Shown: in pieces, positions 8,319 through 17,144 of the stretch | Numbering within the stretch: the first letter of the stretch is position 1 | Layout of the letters: every line of letters starts with the position of its first letter | Assembly: GCA_023375785.1 (NCBI GenBank) | Contig: SZWC01000852.1 | Location: 288,348 to 309,368, forward strand | Origin: Penium margaritaceum | Lineage: Eukaryota > Streptophyta > Zygnematophyceae > Desmidiales > Peniaceae | DNA: 21,021 bases | Reading direction: 5' to 3' | Position numbers and translations under genes: made by a program | Notes under the pieces: model-generated | What the model was told of the DNA's origin: nothing | What the model saw: only the letters and a program-made list of their open reading frames with translations | Databases searched by the model: none

Positions 8319-9899
8319 GTGGCCAGAGGTCCTACTTGTCAGACCGATGCTACGCCTCGTGGGGACCCCCCCGGTGATGTGCTTGGGTCCGTTTGCGTCT
8401 CCGTTCCTTGGGTCGAGCACTGGAAGCCTATTGTGCTGCCCCGCTATCTTGTTGCCTGTGATCCGTCCTCCCTCTCTACGTTCCCTGTTGGTACCGTGGC
8501 AACCCTTGGTGTCCTTGGTCCTGTCCGTGCGTCGGGTGGCTTTTGGATTCTCGATTCCGGGGCCACCCATCACATGACGTCTGTTCGGTCATCGTTTGTC
8601 TCGTTGGGCCCGGTTGGTCCTGTTCGCTTTGTGCGTACCGGGTCTGGTCAGCTTCTCCCTGTTCAGGGTGTTGGTGTCGTTCGTTTTGTCGGCCCCAGTG
8701 GTGTGCTGTTCTTGCCTAACGTGCTTTATGTTCCCTTGTTGGAACTCAGCCTGCTTTCGGTGCCGTCCCTGGATGATCAAGGCATGGACTTCTTTGCTAG
8801 TTGCAACGTTGGCACCATTCGTCTCCGTTTGTCTGGTCGTGTTGTCTTGCGTGGCCTTAAGTGTAACAAACTCTATTGTGTGCCCCTCCTTCTCCCTCCG
8901 GCCCCCGCTGTCGTTTCTGCACTTGCTCATGTTGCACCCTCTCTTTCCCCTAAGCATATCCGCCTCTTGCATCATCGCCTCGCGCATGTCCATACTGATG
9001 CCATCATTAGCATGCTTCAACATGCTCTTGGGTTGTCGCTGTCTTCCTTCCCTTCTCCTTGTCGTGCCTCTTGTATTGACTGTGCCCAAGGTAAGATGCA
9101 CTGCACCCCTTTCTCCAACTCTGAGTCGTGTTCCTCTCACCCCCTAGACCGTGTGCATGCTGATGTCATGGGGCCCCTGCCCCATGATCTACTTGGGGAT
9201 GTGGGGCGTTATGTCTTGTGCCTCACCGATGACTTCTCCCGTTTTCGTTGGGTCTTTGCTCTATGTCAGAAGAGCGACGTCAGTTCTGTCATTGCAACCT
9301 GGCTTGTTCAGGCTGAGTGTGCCTGTCAGCGGTCCCTGCTTGTCTTCCGTAATGACCGTGGCGGTGAGTTCCTTGGGCCCACTACCTGTTTCTTTGAGTC
9401 TAAGGGCGTGTGTCTGGAGACTTCGGCTCCTTACACACCCCAGCAGAATGGTGTCTCCGAGCAGTGGAATTGCACCCTCGCTGACGGTGTCCGCACCCTG
9501 CTTTCGGAGTCCGGTCTTCCGCCATTGTTCGCCTTTGAGGCGATGTGTTACATGACTTGGGTCTGGAATCGTGTCCCCCATGGGCCGCTTCCTCGCACTG
9601 TCACGCCCTTCAAGCGTTGGTCTGGCACCCGTGCCGACCTACGTTTGGCTCGTGTCTGGGGGAGCATTGCCGCAGTGTGGCTGCCTGATGATCTTCGCGA
9701 CGGCCAACTTGCCCAGCGCGGCCGTCTTTATCCTTTCTTGGGCGTCTCTTCACAGTCTAAGGTCTGGCGCTTTTGGGACCCCGTGCGGCAGCGCGTCGTT
9801 GAGTCCCGCGACGCCTTGCTCTTTGAGTCGGTCTTTCTTTGCGACCTTGCTCGCCTTCCTCCTGCTGACTCCCTTCGCTCGCTCTCTCGGCTAGGGGGG
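8319..9899 (+). pseudogene. element F protease-integrase region
   Basis: The longest open part of F. Counting from the Met at 8319, the aspartic protease motif WILDSGATHHMT has its catalytic Asp at residue 79 (8553-8555). The integrase zinc-binding HHRLAH..CIDC lies at about 219-255. The catalytic core follows with D282 (HADVMGPL), D346 (NDRGGEF) and E381 (NGVSEQ), 34 residues between the last two; copia integrases usually have 35. The integrase C-terminal domain (RLARVWGS, LYPFLGVS, WRFWDP, ESRDALLFES) is present. The catalytic residues are intact, but the Met is probably not a real start, since gag frame 0 continues upstream. The frame is lost after the six-G run at 9894-9899. Confidence 0.88.
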
Positions 9900-10396
9900 C
9901 AGTCGGTCCTGGTTCTGGTGCCTCCCCAGGCCCCGCGGTTGCTCCTTTGCAACCCACATCCTTGGACCCAGCTCCTTCGTCAGAGTCGCCTCCCACGTCG
10001 ATCTCCCTTCTCCACGTGTCGTCCAGCTCGTCCAGCATGCCGGCATCCCCCGTCATGTCTTCGTCTGCTCCTTTGTCTGTGTCCCCTGTCCATATGGCCT
10101 CCGCTCCGGCCAGTCCGGCGGACACTGTTCCGTCATCCGAATCTGTCACAGACTTGCCCGTGTGTGAGGAGCCCACCGGCCCTGCTCCTGTCTCTCCTTT
10201 TTTCTGCGGCGGGCGTCTTCGCCCCCTTCCACACCGCACTAGTACAGCCTCCACGTCCTCCACTCGTCCCCCTCCTGCACCCTCCGCCCAGTCTCCTGTT
10301 GTGCCCACGGGTCTGGATGCACTTGGCCTAGCCACTAGAGTCGTACATTCCAGCTCAGCTCTCGGCTATGCGTTGCTCACTGCAGAGCATGCCTAG
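9900..10396 (+). pseudogene. element F Ser/Pro-rich linker after integrase
   Basis: In the frame shifted relative to integrase the sequence reads as a Ser/Pro/Ala-rich linker (SSESPPTSISLLHVSSSSSS and similar), ending SALGYALLTAEHA. The ending aligns with LGYVMLHHEH of element C. A TAG stops it at 10394-10396, a second TAG lies at 10415-10417 in the same frame, and a further shift at about 10440-10465 returns to the RT frame. It corresponds to the linker that element C has expanded into 36-bp repeats; F has no such repeat. Confidence 0.6.
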
Positions 10397-10439
10397 GCTT
10401 TGGATGCTGCCCCTTAGGGCAGTGTTGCAGAGTGTCACA

Positions 10440-12038
10440 CGGCGTCTGGTGTCGCTCCCCCTTGCACCTGAGCCCACTACGGCTCGGCATGCTCGCATGG
10501 CCCCTGATGCTCAGCGCTGGGAAGCTGCCATGCGAGACGAGCTTAAGGCCTTGGATGACCATGCTGTCTACGAGCTGGTAGATCTGCCGCCAGGACGCAA
10601 GGCCATTGATACATGGTGGGTGTGCCGCCGCAAGTACAAGCCCGATGGTACCCTAGACAAGTACAAGGCTCGTCTTACCACAAAGGGCTTCTCACAAGTC
10701 CCTGGCATTGACTTCGATGAGACCTTCCCACCAGTCAGGCGCTACACCACAACATGAGAACTGCTCAGCCTTGTCGCTCAGCATGATTGGGAGCTGGAGC
10801 AGATGGACGTGAACAACGCTTTCCTACATGGTCAGCTGGATGAGGAAATCTACATGGTCCAGCCTCCAGAATTCTCCGATGGCACCAACAGGGTTTGGCG
10901 TCTGCGTAAGGCCCTCTACGGCCTCAAGCAGTCACCTTGATGCTGGAATCAAGAGATCACATCAACTCTAGAGAAGGGTGGGTACAAGCGCAGCACAGTT
11001 GACCCATCTCTCTTCGTCACCACTGGCTCAGATCCTTTTGTCGCCATCCTTGTTTATGTCGACGACCTACTGATTGCGTCACCCAGCCAGGAGGCTGTCA
11101 AAGTGGTCAAGTCACTGTTGCAGTTGACGTACAAAATGAAGGACCTTGGGCTGGCCCGCGTCTTCCTTGGGATGGAGCTGGAGCGCGACCACTCTTGGCG
11201 AGTGCTCCATGTCCACCAAGCAGCGTACGTTCATACTCTTGGTGAGCGCTTTGCTCCCTTGCTCACAACAGTGCCCATGGCGTCCACGTCCATGACCCCA
11301 GCTGGTTAGAGGCTATTGAAGACACTGGACATGTCAAAGCTAGGGGAGACGATTGATGTGACTAACTATTTGCGCGTAGTTGAGTCTCTCATGTATCTTG
11401 CAACGACAACCAGTACAGACGTCGCCTTCGCTGTGAACTTTCTTACACAGTTCTCCCAGTGCGCTTGTGCACGACATATGGAGGTAGCTCTGCGTGTGGT
11501 GCGATACGCGCTGTCCACTACTCGAACAGGTCTCTGTTATCAGGCACAACCATCTATGGTAGTGGAGGGCTACACTGACAGTGACTGGGCTCACAATGCT
11601 GATGCCCGTAGCCGCACTGGCTATATTTTCCTTGTTGGGGGAACTGCTGTGTCGTGGAGAAGTGGTAAGCAGGGATGCGTGGCCCAAAGTTCCAGCGAAG
11701 CAGATTATGTTGCGTTAGGTGTAGGCACGTGTGAAAGCATCTGGTTATGTCAACTTTTGCGGCAGCTGCGTGTACCCATACGTTGCATCACACAACACTG
11801 TGACAACCAGAGCACCAAGGCAATTACGGAACATGATGGCATGCACCACACACGGACAAAGCATATCAATGTTGAGCATCATTTTGTGCGTGAGCGTGTT
11901 GCCGCAGGTGATGTCCAGATCGTCTGGATTGACACCCGACAGCAGAGAGCTGACTTCCTCACGAAGGCACTAAGTAGCAACGTCTTTAAGGCAGTCCACG
12001 CCGTTGGTCTTCTTTGTGCGCGTGATGGTCCTGGCTGA
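10440..12038 (+). pseudogene. element F reverse transcriptase-RNase H (Ty1/copia)
   Basis: One frame carries the full RT and RNase H apart from three stops. RT blocks in order: APDAQRWEAAMRDELKAL, VDLPPGRKAI, YKARLTTKGFSQVPGIDFDETF, MDVNNAFLHG, KALYGLKQSP, catalytic YVDD (11055-11066), MKDLG and FLGMELE. RNase H has YTDSDWA, GTAVSWRS, SSSEADY, CDNQST and RADFLTKAL, so its acidic residues are kept, and it ends with TGA at 12036. Stops: TGA 10755-10757 (C has Arg), TGA 10938-10940 (C has Leu), TAG 11307-11309 (C has Gln). The C and F proteins are alike throughout, so they are members of one lineage. Confidence 0.9.
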
Positions 12039-12137
12039 GTTACCTGCCGTGTGCTCTTGTGTACAGTCCATCGTGTGTTACGTCTTGTGACCCTTGTCCC
12101 TGTGTGTGTGTCTACGTGTGTGTCGGCTGCGGGTCAT

Positions 12138-12144
12138 GGGGGAG
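12138..12144 (+). promoter_or_regulatory. polypurine tract of element F
   Basis: GGGGGAG lies about 100 bp after the RNase H stop and directly before TGTTGG, the LTR start. This is the classic copia arrangement. Confidence 0.85.
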
Positions 12145-13079
12145 TGTTGGTTTATGGCATGTGGTGACCTCTGGCCCGTTGCACACTCCACACTCACTTA
12201 TGCAGGTGAATGAGCAAGAAGACTGTCTTAAGGCAATGCCTCCATCACGGTTGGTGATCAGTAGACCCACCGTGCAGCAGCCCGTGGCATCGGCACAATC
12301 TTGTGCCTTGGTAAACATTGTTTGTGACAGTGGTACTTGGGTTCATCCTAGATCTTGCTCTTGCTGGTCCTGACTCGAGATATTAGACAGCAATATACTC
12401 CTTGGGGGGGCTTGCCAACTCCTAGCACGATGGGGGGGTGCCGAGAGCGAGATCAAACTCGCTGCTTGCTCGTTCTTGGTTCCCACCCTCTCACCTAGAT
12501 AGGGTGCACCGTGTGACTCAATGCTTTTTAGCGACTTCTCACTCAATGTCGACTTCGCCATCCATGGCTGTCTTGCCTATCACAGTTGCTGCTCCCCATG
12601 TTTCTTACTTCTAGGTTGCTCGCCGCTTCCTAGAGAAGACCGGTGGCTGGCGACGACGGGTGCCCTGAAGACTCTCGTGTTTTAGATTCGTGCTGTGGGA
12701 CAGCACATAGGCGTGCAGCCTATCAGGACGTAGAACTTGTCGATGCGGTCATTTTGGTTTGAACGGCTCGTCGTTCTGACGTGTCTGTAGGGAGTTATGG
12801 CCAAAACTGTGTTTTTGCCACTATTTTGTCCTGCTGAAAAATAACGCCCATGTGCGCCGCGTGTGTGTACATCCACTAGGGCCGTGACACTATTTAGGTT
12901 GTCCAGGCCTCAGTTGTCACCTCTCTCTGCACAATTCAACATTTGCAGCTTCTGACACTTGTGTTTGTGTCCCTAGCCAACCCCTTGCTGTTCTCACCTC
13001 CACCTCTGTGTGCTAGTGAGTTAGCTGGTCGGCTTGTACTGCCACACCAGCGACAGCAGTGCTAGGAAGCTGTCTTTCA
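12145..13079 (+). mobile_element. 3' LTR of element F (right end provisional)
   Basis: It starts TGTTGGTTTATGGC right after the polypurine tract, and its first 75 or so bases resemble the element A LTR. There is no 5' LTR in the window to compare with, so the end is inferred. I place it at ...CTTTCA (13079), where TGGTATC and then the end of the element D LTR follow. If true the LTR is 935 bp; it could be shorter. ORFs inside are short and unrecognisable. It contains two G7 runs (12403-12438) and dispersed repeat copy 2. Confidence 0.5.
12700..12840 (-). repeat. dispersed repeat copy 2
   Basis: The minus strand carries AAAAACACAGTTTTGGCC, then ATAACTCC, CAGACACGTCAGAACG, in the same order as copy 1 at 2665-2770 on the plus strand. 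The similarity is partial and was judged by eye. Confidence 0.45.
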
Positions 13080-13284
13080 TGGTATCTGTTGGCCTGAGGG
13101 TGAGTGTGCACCCTGGAGGGTCCCTAGCGATGGCTGGTTCACACCACCAACTGTTTTTGGAGAGACTGAAACTGTGAAGGCAACTGGTTCCGAGGATGAC
13201 AGATAAATAGTCAGAGAGTGAGGCAATAGTTGTGGCCTCAATTTACTGGGAATGAACACTTTTTCAAGGCTCACAAGCAGTGGC

Positions 13285-13292
13285 ATTTTATA
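13285..13292 (-). promoter_or_regulatory. TATA box of element D LTR
   Basis: The minus strand reads TATAAAAT within GGCTATAAAATGCC. It lies about 500 bp into the LTR and about 200 bp before its end, a normal place for the U3/R boundary of a plant LTR. Confidence 0.7.
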
Positions 13293-13308
13293 GCCACTAA
13301 TCTAAGCT

Positions 13309-13577
13309 TTCCAGAACACCAAAGCATGCCAGATTTGAAGCTTCCTAGCAGATTCTATGGCTTCTAGTGTGTCTATTGGTAGGCTATCCTTTTTCCCACC
13401 TAGGAAGGCATCCCTTCCCTCCTCTAGAAGCTTCTGCCCCTTCCTAGATTCCTCAGCTTGCTTCTAGTAGGAGGGAAGGTATCCAAAAGACCAAGACACC
13501 TCTAGATGCCTTGTAGGACAAGTCACCCCTTCTAGAAGGTGTGTCACCTTCCTGGACCCTCACCTGGCCTTCTAGAA
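13309..13577 (-). promoter_or_regulatory. cluster of heat-shock-element-like motifs
   Basis: Five perfect 8-mers of the form TTCnnGAA or GAAnnTTC lie just upstream of the TATA box: TTCCAGAA 13309-13316, GAAGCTTC 13337-13344, GAAGCTTC 13427-13434, TTCTAGAA 13530-13537 and TTCTAGAA 13570-13577. Half or near sites (CTTCTAG, TCTAGA, ATTCTAGAG) lie between them. Alternating GAA/TTC pentamers are the binding units of heat-shock factors, and the heat-activated copia element ONSEN of Arabidopsis carries such motifs in its LTR. Binding here is an inference. Part of the density could reflect an internal repeat based on the CTAG core. Confidence 0.5.
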
Positions 13578-13653
13578 ACTCAAGGAGGAATTCTAGAGGT
13601 TGAGCTAGCTTCCTGGCATCTATTTTCCACCTCCCTTGAGGCAGGGCAGAATT

Positions 13654-13725
13654 TTATCTTGTGGGACTTGAACCCGGGGCCCTGCCTCTAGAGGTGGACA
13701 CCATTAACAACTACGCCACCTTGGC
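13654..13725 (-). other. tRNA-like segment with pol III A and B boxes, inside LTR
   Basis: The minus strand has an A-box-like TGGCGTAGTTG (13718-13708) and a perfect B box GGTTCAAGTCC (13674-13664), 33 nt apart, inside a 72-nt stretch starting GCCAAGG. The acceptor, T and anticodon stems do not pair properly (the 3' side reads AAGATAA, not CCTTGGC), so it is not a working tRNA. It may be a SINE head or tRNA relic captured in U3. It begins about 60 bp inside the LTR. Confidence 0.5.
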
Positions 13726-13787
13726 TTGTCGTTTTGGTGTTCCTTTTTGGAGTCACTCCTGCCATGGTGAAGAGCATCACTCCAACA

Positions 13788-13800
13788 ATCTCCCCCTTTT
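13788..13800 (-). promoter_or_regulatory. polypurine tract of element D
   Basis: The minus strand reads AAAAGGGGGAGAT directly before TGTTGG. It is a textbook copia polypurine tract and fixes the LTR start. Confidence 0.9.
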
Positions 13801-14254
13801 GCATCACCCATGGCAGTTGTCCATGCTCAACCTGCAACTGAAGAGCCTTTCTCCTCATGGGAGGCGAGCTTATGTTCATTGCTCCCTCCCACTCAGCCCC
13901 ATCCTTCTTGTGCAGTGCCTCCTTGAGGCTCCTCTTGCGCGAACCCAGTCCAAATGCCCTTGTCGGCATCGTATCTTTTTGTCCTTCTTCGCGCACGGCT
14001 GCTCGTGCGGGGCTATTGAGGCGGTTGTTGTTTTTGCTGTCCCCTTTCGACGCCATCCTCTCCAAGCGTCTGCTCCCCCTCTCTTGGAGACCTTGGAGAC
14101 ATCTGTCGACTCTCCGCCTCCACGTCCATCTCCAGTGCTTCGGATTCCTCATCCGAACTGGCCGGAATAAAATCTGCCACTCGCCCATCCGTCATGCGAT
14201 GCTCTCCGGTTGGTGGTGATGTGAGGGTGTCACCCTCATTCACGTCCTCCGGCA
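13801..14254 (-). pseudogene. element D post-integrase linker joined to its 3' end (RT and RNase H deleted)
   Basis: After integrase the frame continues as an acidic, Ser/Glu-rich linker (ASSDEESEALEMDVEAE) to a stop at about 14013. In another frame the sequence gives RSLKEALHKKDGAEWEGAMN, which matches the segment that leads into copia RT (KEA...W..AM). Reverse transcriptase and RNase H should follow, about 500 codons, but within about 90 bases the polypurine tract is reached. So RT and RNase H are deleted, with a junction near 13870-13880. The element could only move with enzymes from a relative. Confidence 0.65.
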
Positions 14255-14870
14255 TCTCCCCCTCAAGAAGTGGCATCCACTCCCCCCTCTTGGAGAGACC
14301 TGCCTCCTTGTCTGTCCAACGGCTTTTCTCGTCGAACGTGACGTCGCGACTTCGCACAATCTGCTGCCTCCTTGGGTCAAAGAGCAGGTACGCCTTGCTT
14401 CCGCTCTCATATCCAAGGAAAAAACACCGGCGGGTACGCGGGTCCAGCTTGCTCCGTCCCTCACGTGCCTGCACCATTGCATGTGCAACACAACCAAACG
14501 TGCGGAGGTGACCCACCGCCGGCTTCCTCCTGCTCCACACCTCTTGTGGCGTCTTCTACGCNGTCTCCCCCTCAAGGAGTGGCATCCACTCCCCCCTCTT
14601 GGAGAGACCTGCCTCCTTGTCTGTCCAACGGCTTTTCTCGTCGAACGTGACGTCGCGACTTCGCACAATCTGCTGCCTCCTTGGGTCAAAGAGCAGGTAC
14701 GCCTTGCTTCCGCTCTCATATCCAAGGAAAAAACACCGGCGGGTACGCGGGTCCAGCTTGCTCCGTCCCTCACGTGCCTGCACCATTGCATGTGCAACAC
14801 AACCAAACGTGCGGAGGTGACCCACCGCCGGCTTCCTCCTCCTCCACACCTCTTGTGGCGTCTTCCACGC
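14255..14870 (-). repeat. 307-bp direct duplication flanking an N
   Basis: Bases 14255-14561 and 14564-14870 are the same sequence at an offset of 309. I see only three differences by eye (CAAGAAG/CAAGGAG, CCTGCTCC/CCTCCTCC, TTCTACGC/TTCCACGC). The two copies are separated by 'ng', the N being 14562. Both lie in the integrase C-terminal region of element D. A near-identical repeat abutting an N is typical of two contig ends joined without merging their overlap. The left copy has a TAG (14556-14558) where the right copy has TGG. Confidence 0.85.
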
Positions 14871-16130
14871 CTTGCTCTCCTTGTCCTTCAGAGGCTTGGT
14901 CGGCATGAGATTCATGATGTACGCTGCTATCCTTGCCGCCTCCGTCCAATACCGTTGTGTAAGGCCGGCGTCGCTCAACATGGATCGCACCATGTTAAGG
15001 ATTGTGTGATTCGCTCCCTCTGCAACGCCATTCTTTTGAGGGGAGTGTGGATTTGTCTTCTGCCACTCAATCCCCTTGCTCTTCATCCACCCAAGGCACC
15101 CCGCATATTCACCGCTGTTGTCACTCCGGAACGCCTTCACCTTCAACTCTGTTTGCCACTCCACATCAGCCACAAACCCTTGCATGCACGCAAGGACCTC
15201 ACTCTTCCACTTCATTGGGTAGAGGTAGAGTTTCCGGCTGTGGTCATTGATGAAGGTGAGGAAGTAACGAGCTCTGCCGATGGAGCTCTCAAGCGGTCCA
15301 CACACATCTGTGTGTACCACGGCCAGTTTTGCCGATGCACCCATCCCCTTGGCGGTAAACGGCTGCCGAGTTGATTTGCCAATGATGCATGGCTCACACA
15401 CGGTCTCCTTGGTTCCATCAAGGCCGCTGATTTGGAGACCCTGCACCACTTCCCTCTTAGCCATCTCCTCCACGGTCGATGGAGAAATGTGGCAGAGTCG
15501 GCGGTGCCATAGGTCCACGTCTCCTCCATCCTTTGCTGCAAGATTGGCGGTGTTGGACCCCACCCGGCTGCTGAGGATCTTCGCGCGTAGCAGGTACAAG
15601 TCCTCCTCCCTCCTGGCACGCGCAATCACCTCACCTTTTCCCTCTTTGCAAATGACGGCCTCCTTCTCTGTGAAGAGCACCTCAAGTCCCTTGTCGGTAA
15701 GGCGGCTGACGGAGAGCAGGTTTGCCCCAAAGTTGGTTATATGCAGCACATCGTAGATTGTGCTCGTGACAGGTTTTCCATCCACAATTGACTCAATGCG
15801 GACGTTACCCTCACCGGCGGCCACATCTGTTTCTCCATTGGCCAGCGTCATGCGTCTCTCCGAGGCGCCGTAGGTGACAAATGCCGCCCTGTTGCATTGC
15901 GTGTGGTGGCCTGATCCGGAGTCGATGACGGCAACTCCCGGATCCTTCAAGTTGGTGAAGTTGTACGCCATAAGGGCGTGCTCATCTTTCTTCCCGCCCC
16001 GCTGCGACCGATCTTTTTTCTTTTTGGGACAGTTGCGCGCGTAGTGGCCCTCTTTGCCGCAGTTGAAGCACTCCCATAACTTGTGCACGTAAGGGTGTTG
16101 TACATCACATTGTGAAGACATGTGCTGCAC
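14564..16130 (-). pseudogene. element D zinc knuckle-protease-integrase polyprotein (5' truncated, otherwise open)
   Basis: A 524-codon open frame with no stop before the assembly N. Counting from the Met at 16130: gag zinc knuckle CFNCGKEGHYARNC at 21-34, then a Lys-rich stretch; aspartic protease VIDSGSGHH with catalytic D70; integrase zinc-binding WHRRLCH..CEPC at about 208-248; catalytic D275 (HTDVCGPL), D337 (RSDNSGEY) and E371 (NGVAEG), 33 residues between the last two; then the C-terminal GHLRTFGC, CFFLGYES and SRDVTFDE. The usual AER.N after the Glu reads AEGAN. It is a different copia lineage from C and F. The Met is not a natural start: most of gag, the primer-binding site and the 5' LTR are missing, with a break near 16090-16130. 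Confidence 0.85.
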
Positions 16131-16296
16131 AAGGCAATGTATGGCTTCATTTCAATACCTTGGAGCACATGTGCATGTTTTCCAACGTGAAGGGCCTTCT
16201 CACATGCAGAAATCCATGTCGTCCACCGTTCAATATGTGAATGAAGCAGACGTTCGGTTCACTGTTGCAACATCACTACATTCAACCACCCTTTGG
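16131..16296. other. junction between element D and the flank; no gene seen
   Basis: No domain, LTR end or primer-binding site is visible. Somewhere at 16090-16130 the gag frame of D gives way to unrelated sequence. Confidence 0.4.
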
Positions 16297-16731
16297 TCAC
16301 TGGAACGGACCTGGTTTGCCGTTCACAATCCACCGCTGGACTTGTGGGGGTAGTGTATGGATCCATCCAATAATGTCGCACATGGGGCACAAGGGCACAG
16401 GCCTGGCCAAAGCCTGTGCAGGAACCGGATGAATGACCGTGCCTTCTTCAAGTTCGTCTTCAGCATCATAGAACACTTCTTCGAGAGTGAGCTCTGATGG
16501 AACACCCATATGAAATGGTTCTGGGCACGTGCTGTAGTACACATGGACCTGTAGACGCCTCCATTCCGTGTCCAACCTCGACAGCAAGTAACAAGTACTA
16601 GCTCCACAAAGAAAAGAAGTCAGAAGAGGTACTGCTCCCGGGAATACCGTGCAATCCATGTTGAAACAAGGACAATGAAAGAGAGTTATACAAATGACTG
16701 TCATCTCACTTTTGTACATTGCACACGTCAT
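16297..16731 (-). CDS. unrecognised ORF, 144 codons
   Basis: I do not recognise this protein. The last 90 or so codons look like real coding sequence: mixed composition, an acidic stretch LEEVFYDAEDELEEG, a CPMC pair and the ending QRWIVNGKPGPFQ before TGA. The first 50 codons are Cys/Leu-rich and more like intron or UTR; an AG acceptor inside them (near 16590) could be the true exon start. It lies 146 bp downstream of the deduced MULE stop on the same strand, so it may be a further MULE exon, a second MULE-carried ORF, or a host exon fragment. No membrane segment or signal peptide is convincing. Confidence 0.3.
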   Translation of the reverse strand: MTCAMYKSEMTVICITLFHCPCFNMDCTVFPGAVPLLTSFLCGASTCYLLSRLDTEWRRLQVHVYYSTCPEPFHMGVPSELTLEEVFYDAEDELEEGTVIHPVPAQALARPVPLCPMCDIIGWIHTLPPQVQRWIVNGKPGPFQ

Positions 16732-17041
16732 TGTGGCTCGTCTGTGAAAGTAGTCTTAATCAACTGTGTTCATCATTAGGTAATGCAACACCGGTACCTT
16801 GAGTTTAATCACTCTTCCTAAACGGCCAGTACGACTACATGGATTGGGGATGGATGTTGAAACACGATGTGAAAGCACTAGCCTAAACACGACAGAGACA
16901 ACTGACACAAGCACACAACATTGTTCAGCTCAGACGTAGGCAGCACATTGGCCAAGCAGAGCAGAGTGTCAGCCAAGGCTTCGTCAGACTTGTTCTTCCT
17001 GCCACGCTTGGTCTGAGTTCATGGCATGCTTCCCTGCACCC

Positions 17042-17144
17042 CTGCACAGAGACATGAAATTGTAGTTATGAAATGCATGTCCGTGTATGCATGACTTGCA
17101 GAGTTGCAGAACACAATGCAGACAACACTACTTCAATGTCTCAC
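17042..17144 (-). other. MULE intron 3 (103 bp)
   Basis: Donor AAG|GTGAGA and acceptor CTCTGTGCAG|GG with a pyrimidine-rich run before it, phase 1. It leads to a last exon with a basic then helical peptide ending in TAG at 16878-16880. A TAA (17146-17148) lies just before the donor, so protein from this allele would stop first. Confidence 0.55.

Larger units (their letters stand above)
13087..13787 (-). mobile_element. 3' LTR of element D, 701 bp
   Basis: The minus strand starts TGTTGGAGTGATGC at 13787, right after a strong polypurine tract, and ends GGCCAACA at 13087. TGTTGG and CCAACA form a perfect 6-bp terminal inverted repeat, so both ends are well supported. The U3 part holds a tRNA-like segment and a cluster of TTCnnGAA motifs; a TATA box lies about 200 bp before the LTR end. 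The possible target duplication GTATC (13082-13086) has no visible partner because the 5' side of D is missing. Confidence 0.88.

Noticed and set aside
8589..9140. Minus-strand 183-codon ORF, and the matching plus-strand frame, across the integrase
   Set aside because: Both are shadows of the element F protease-integrase frame, which carries all the motifs.
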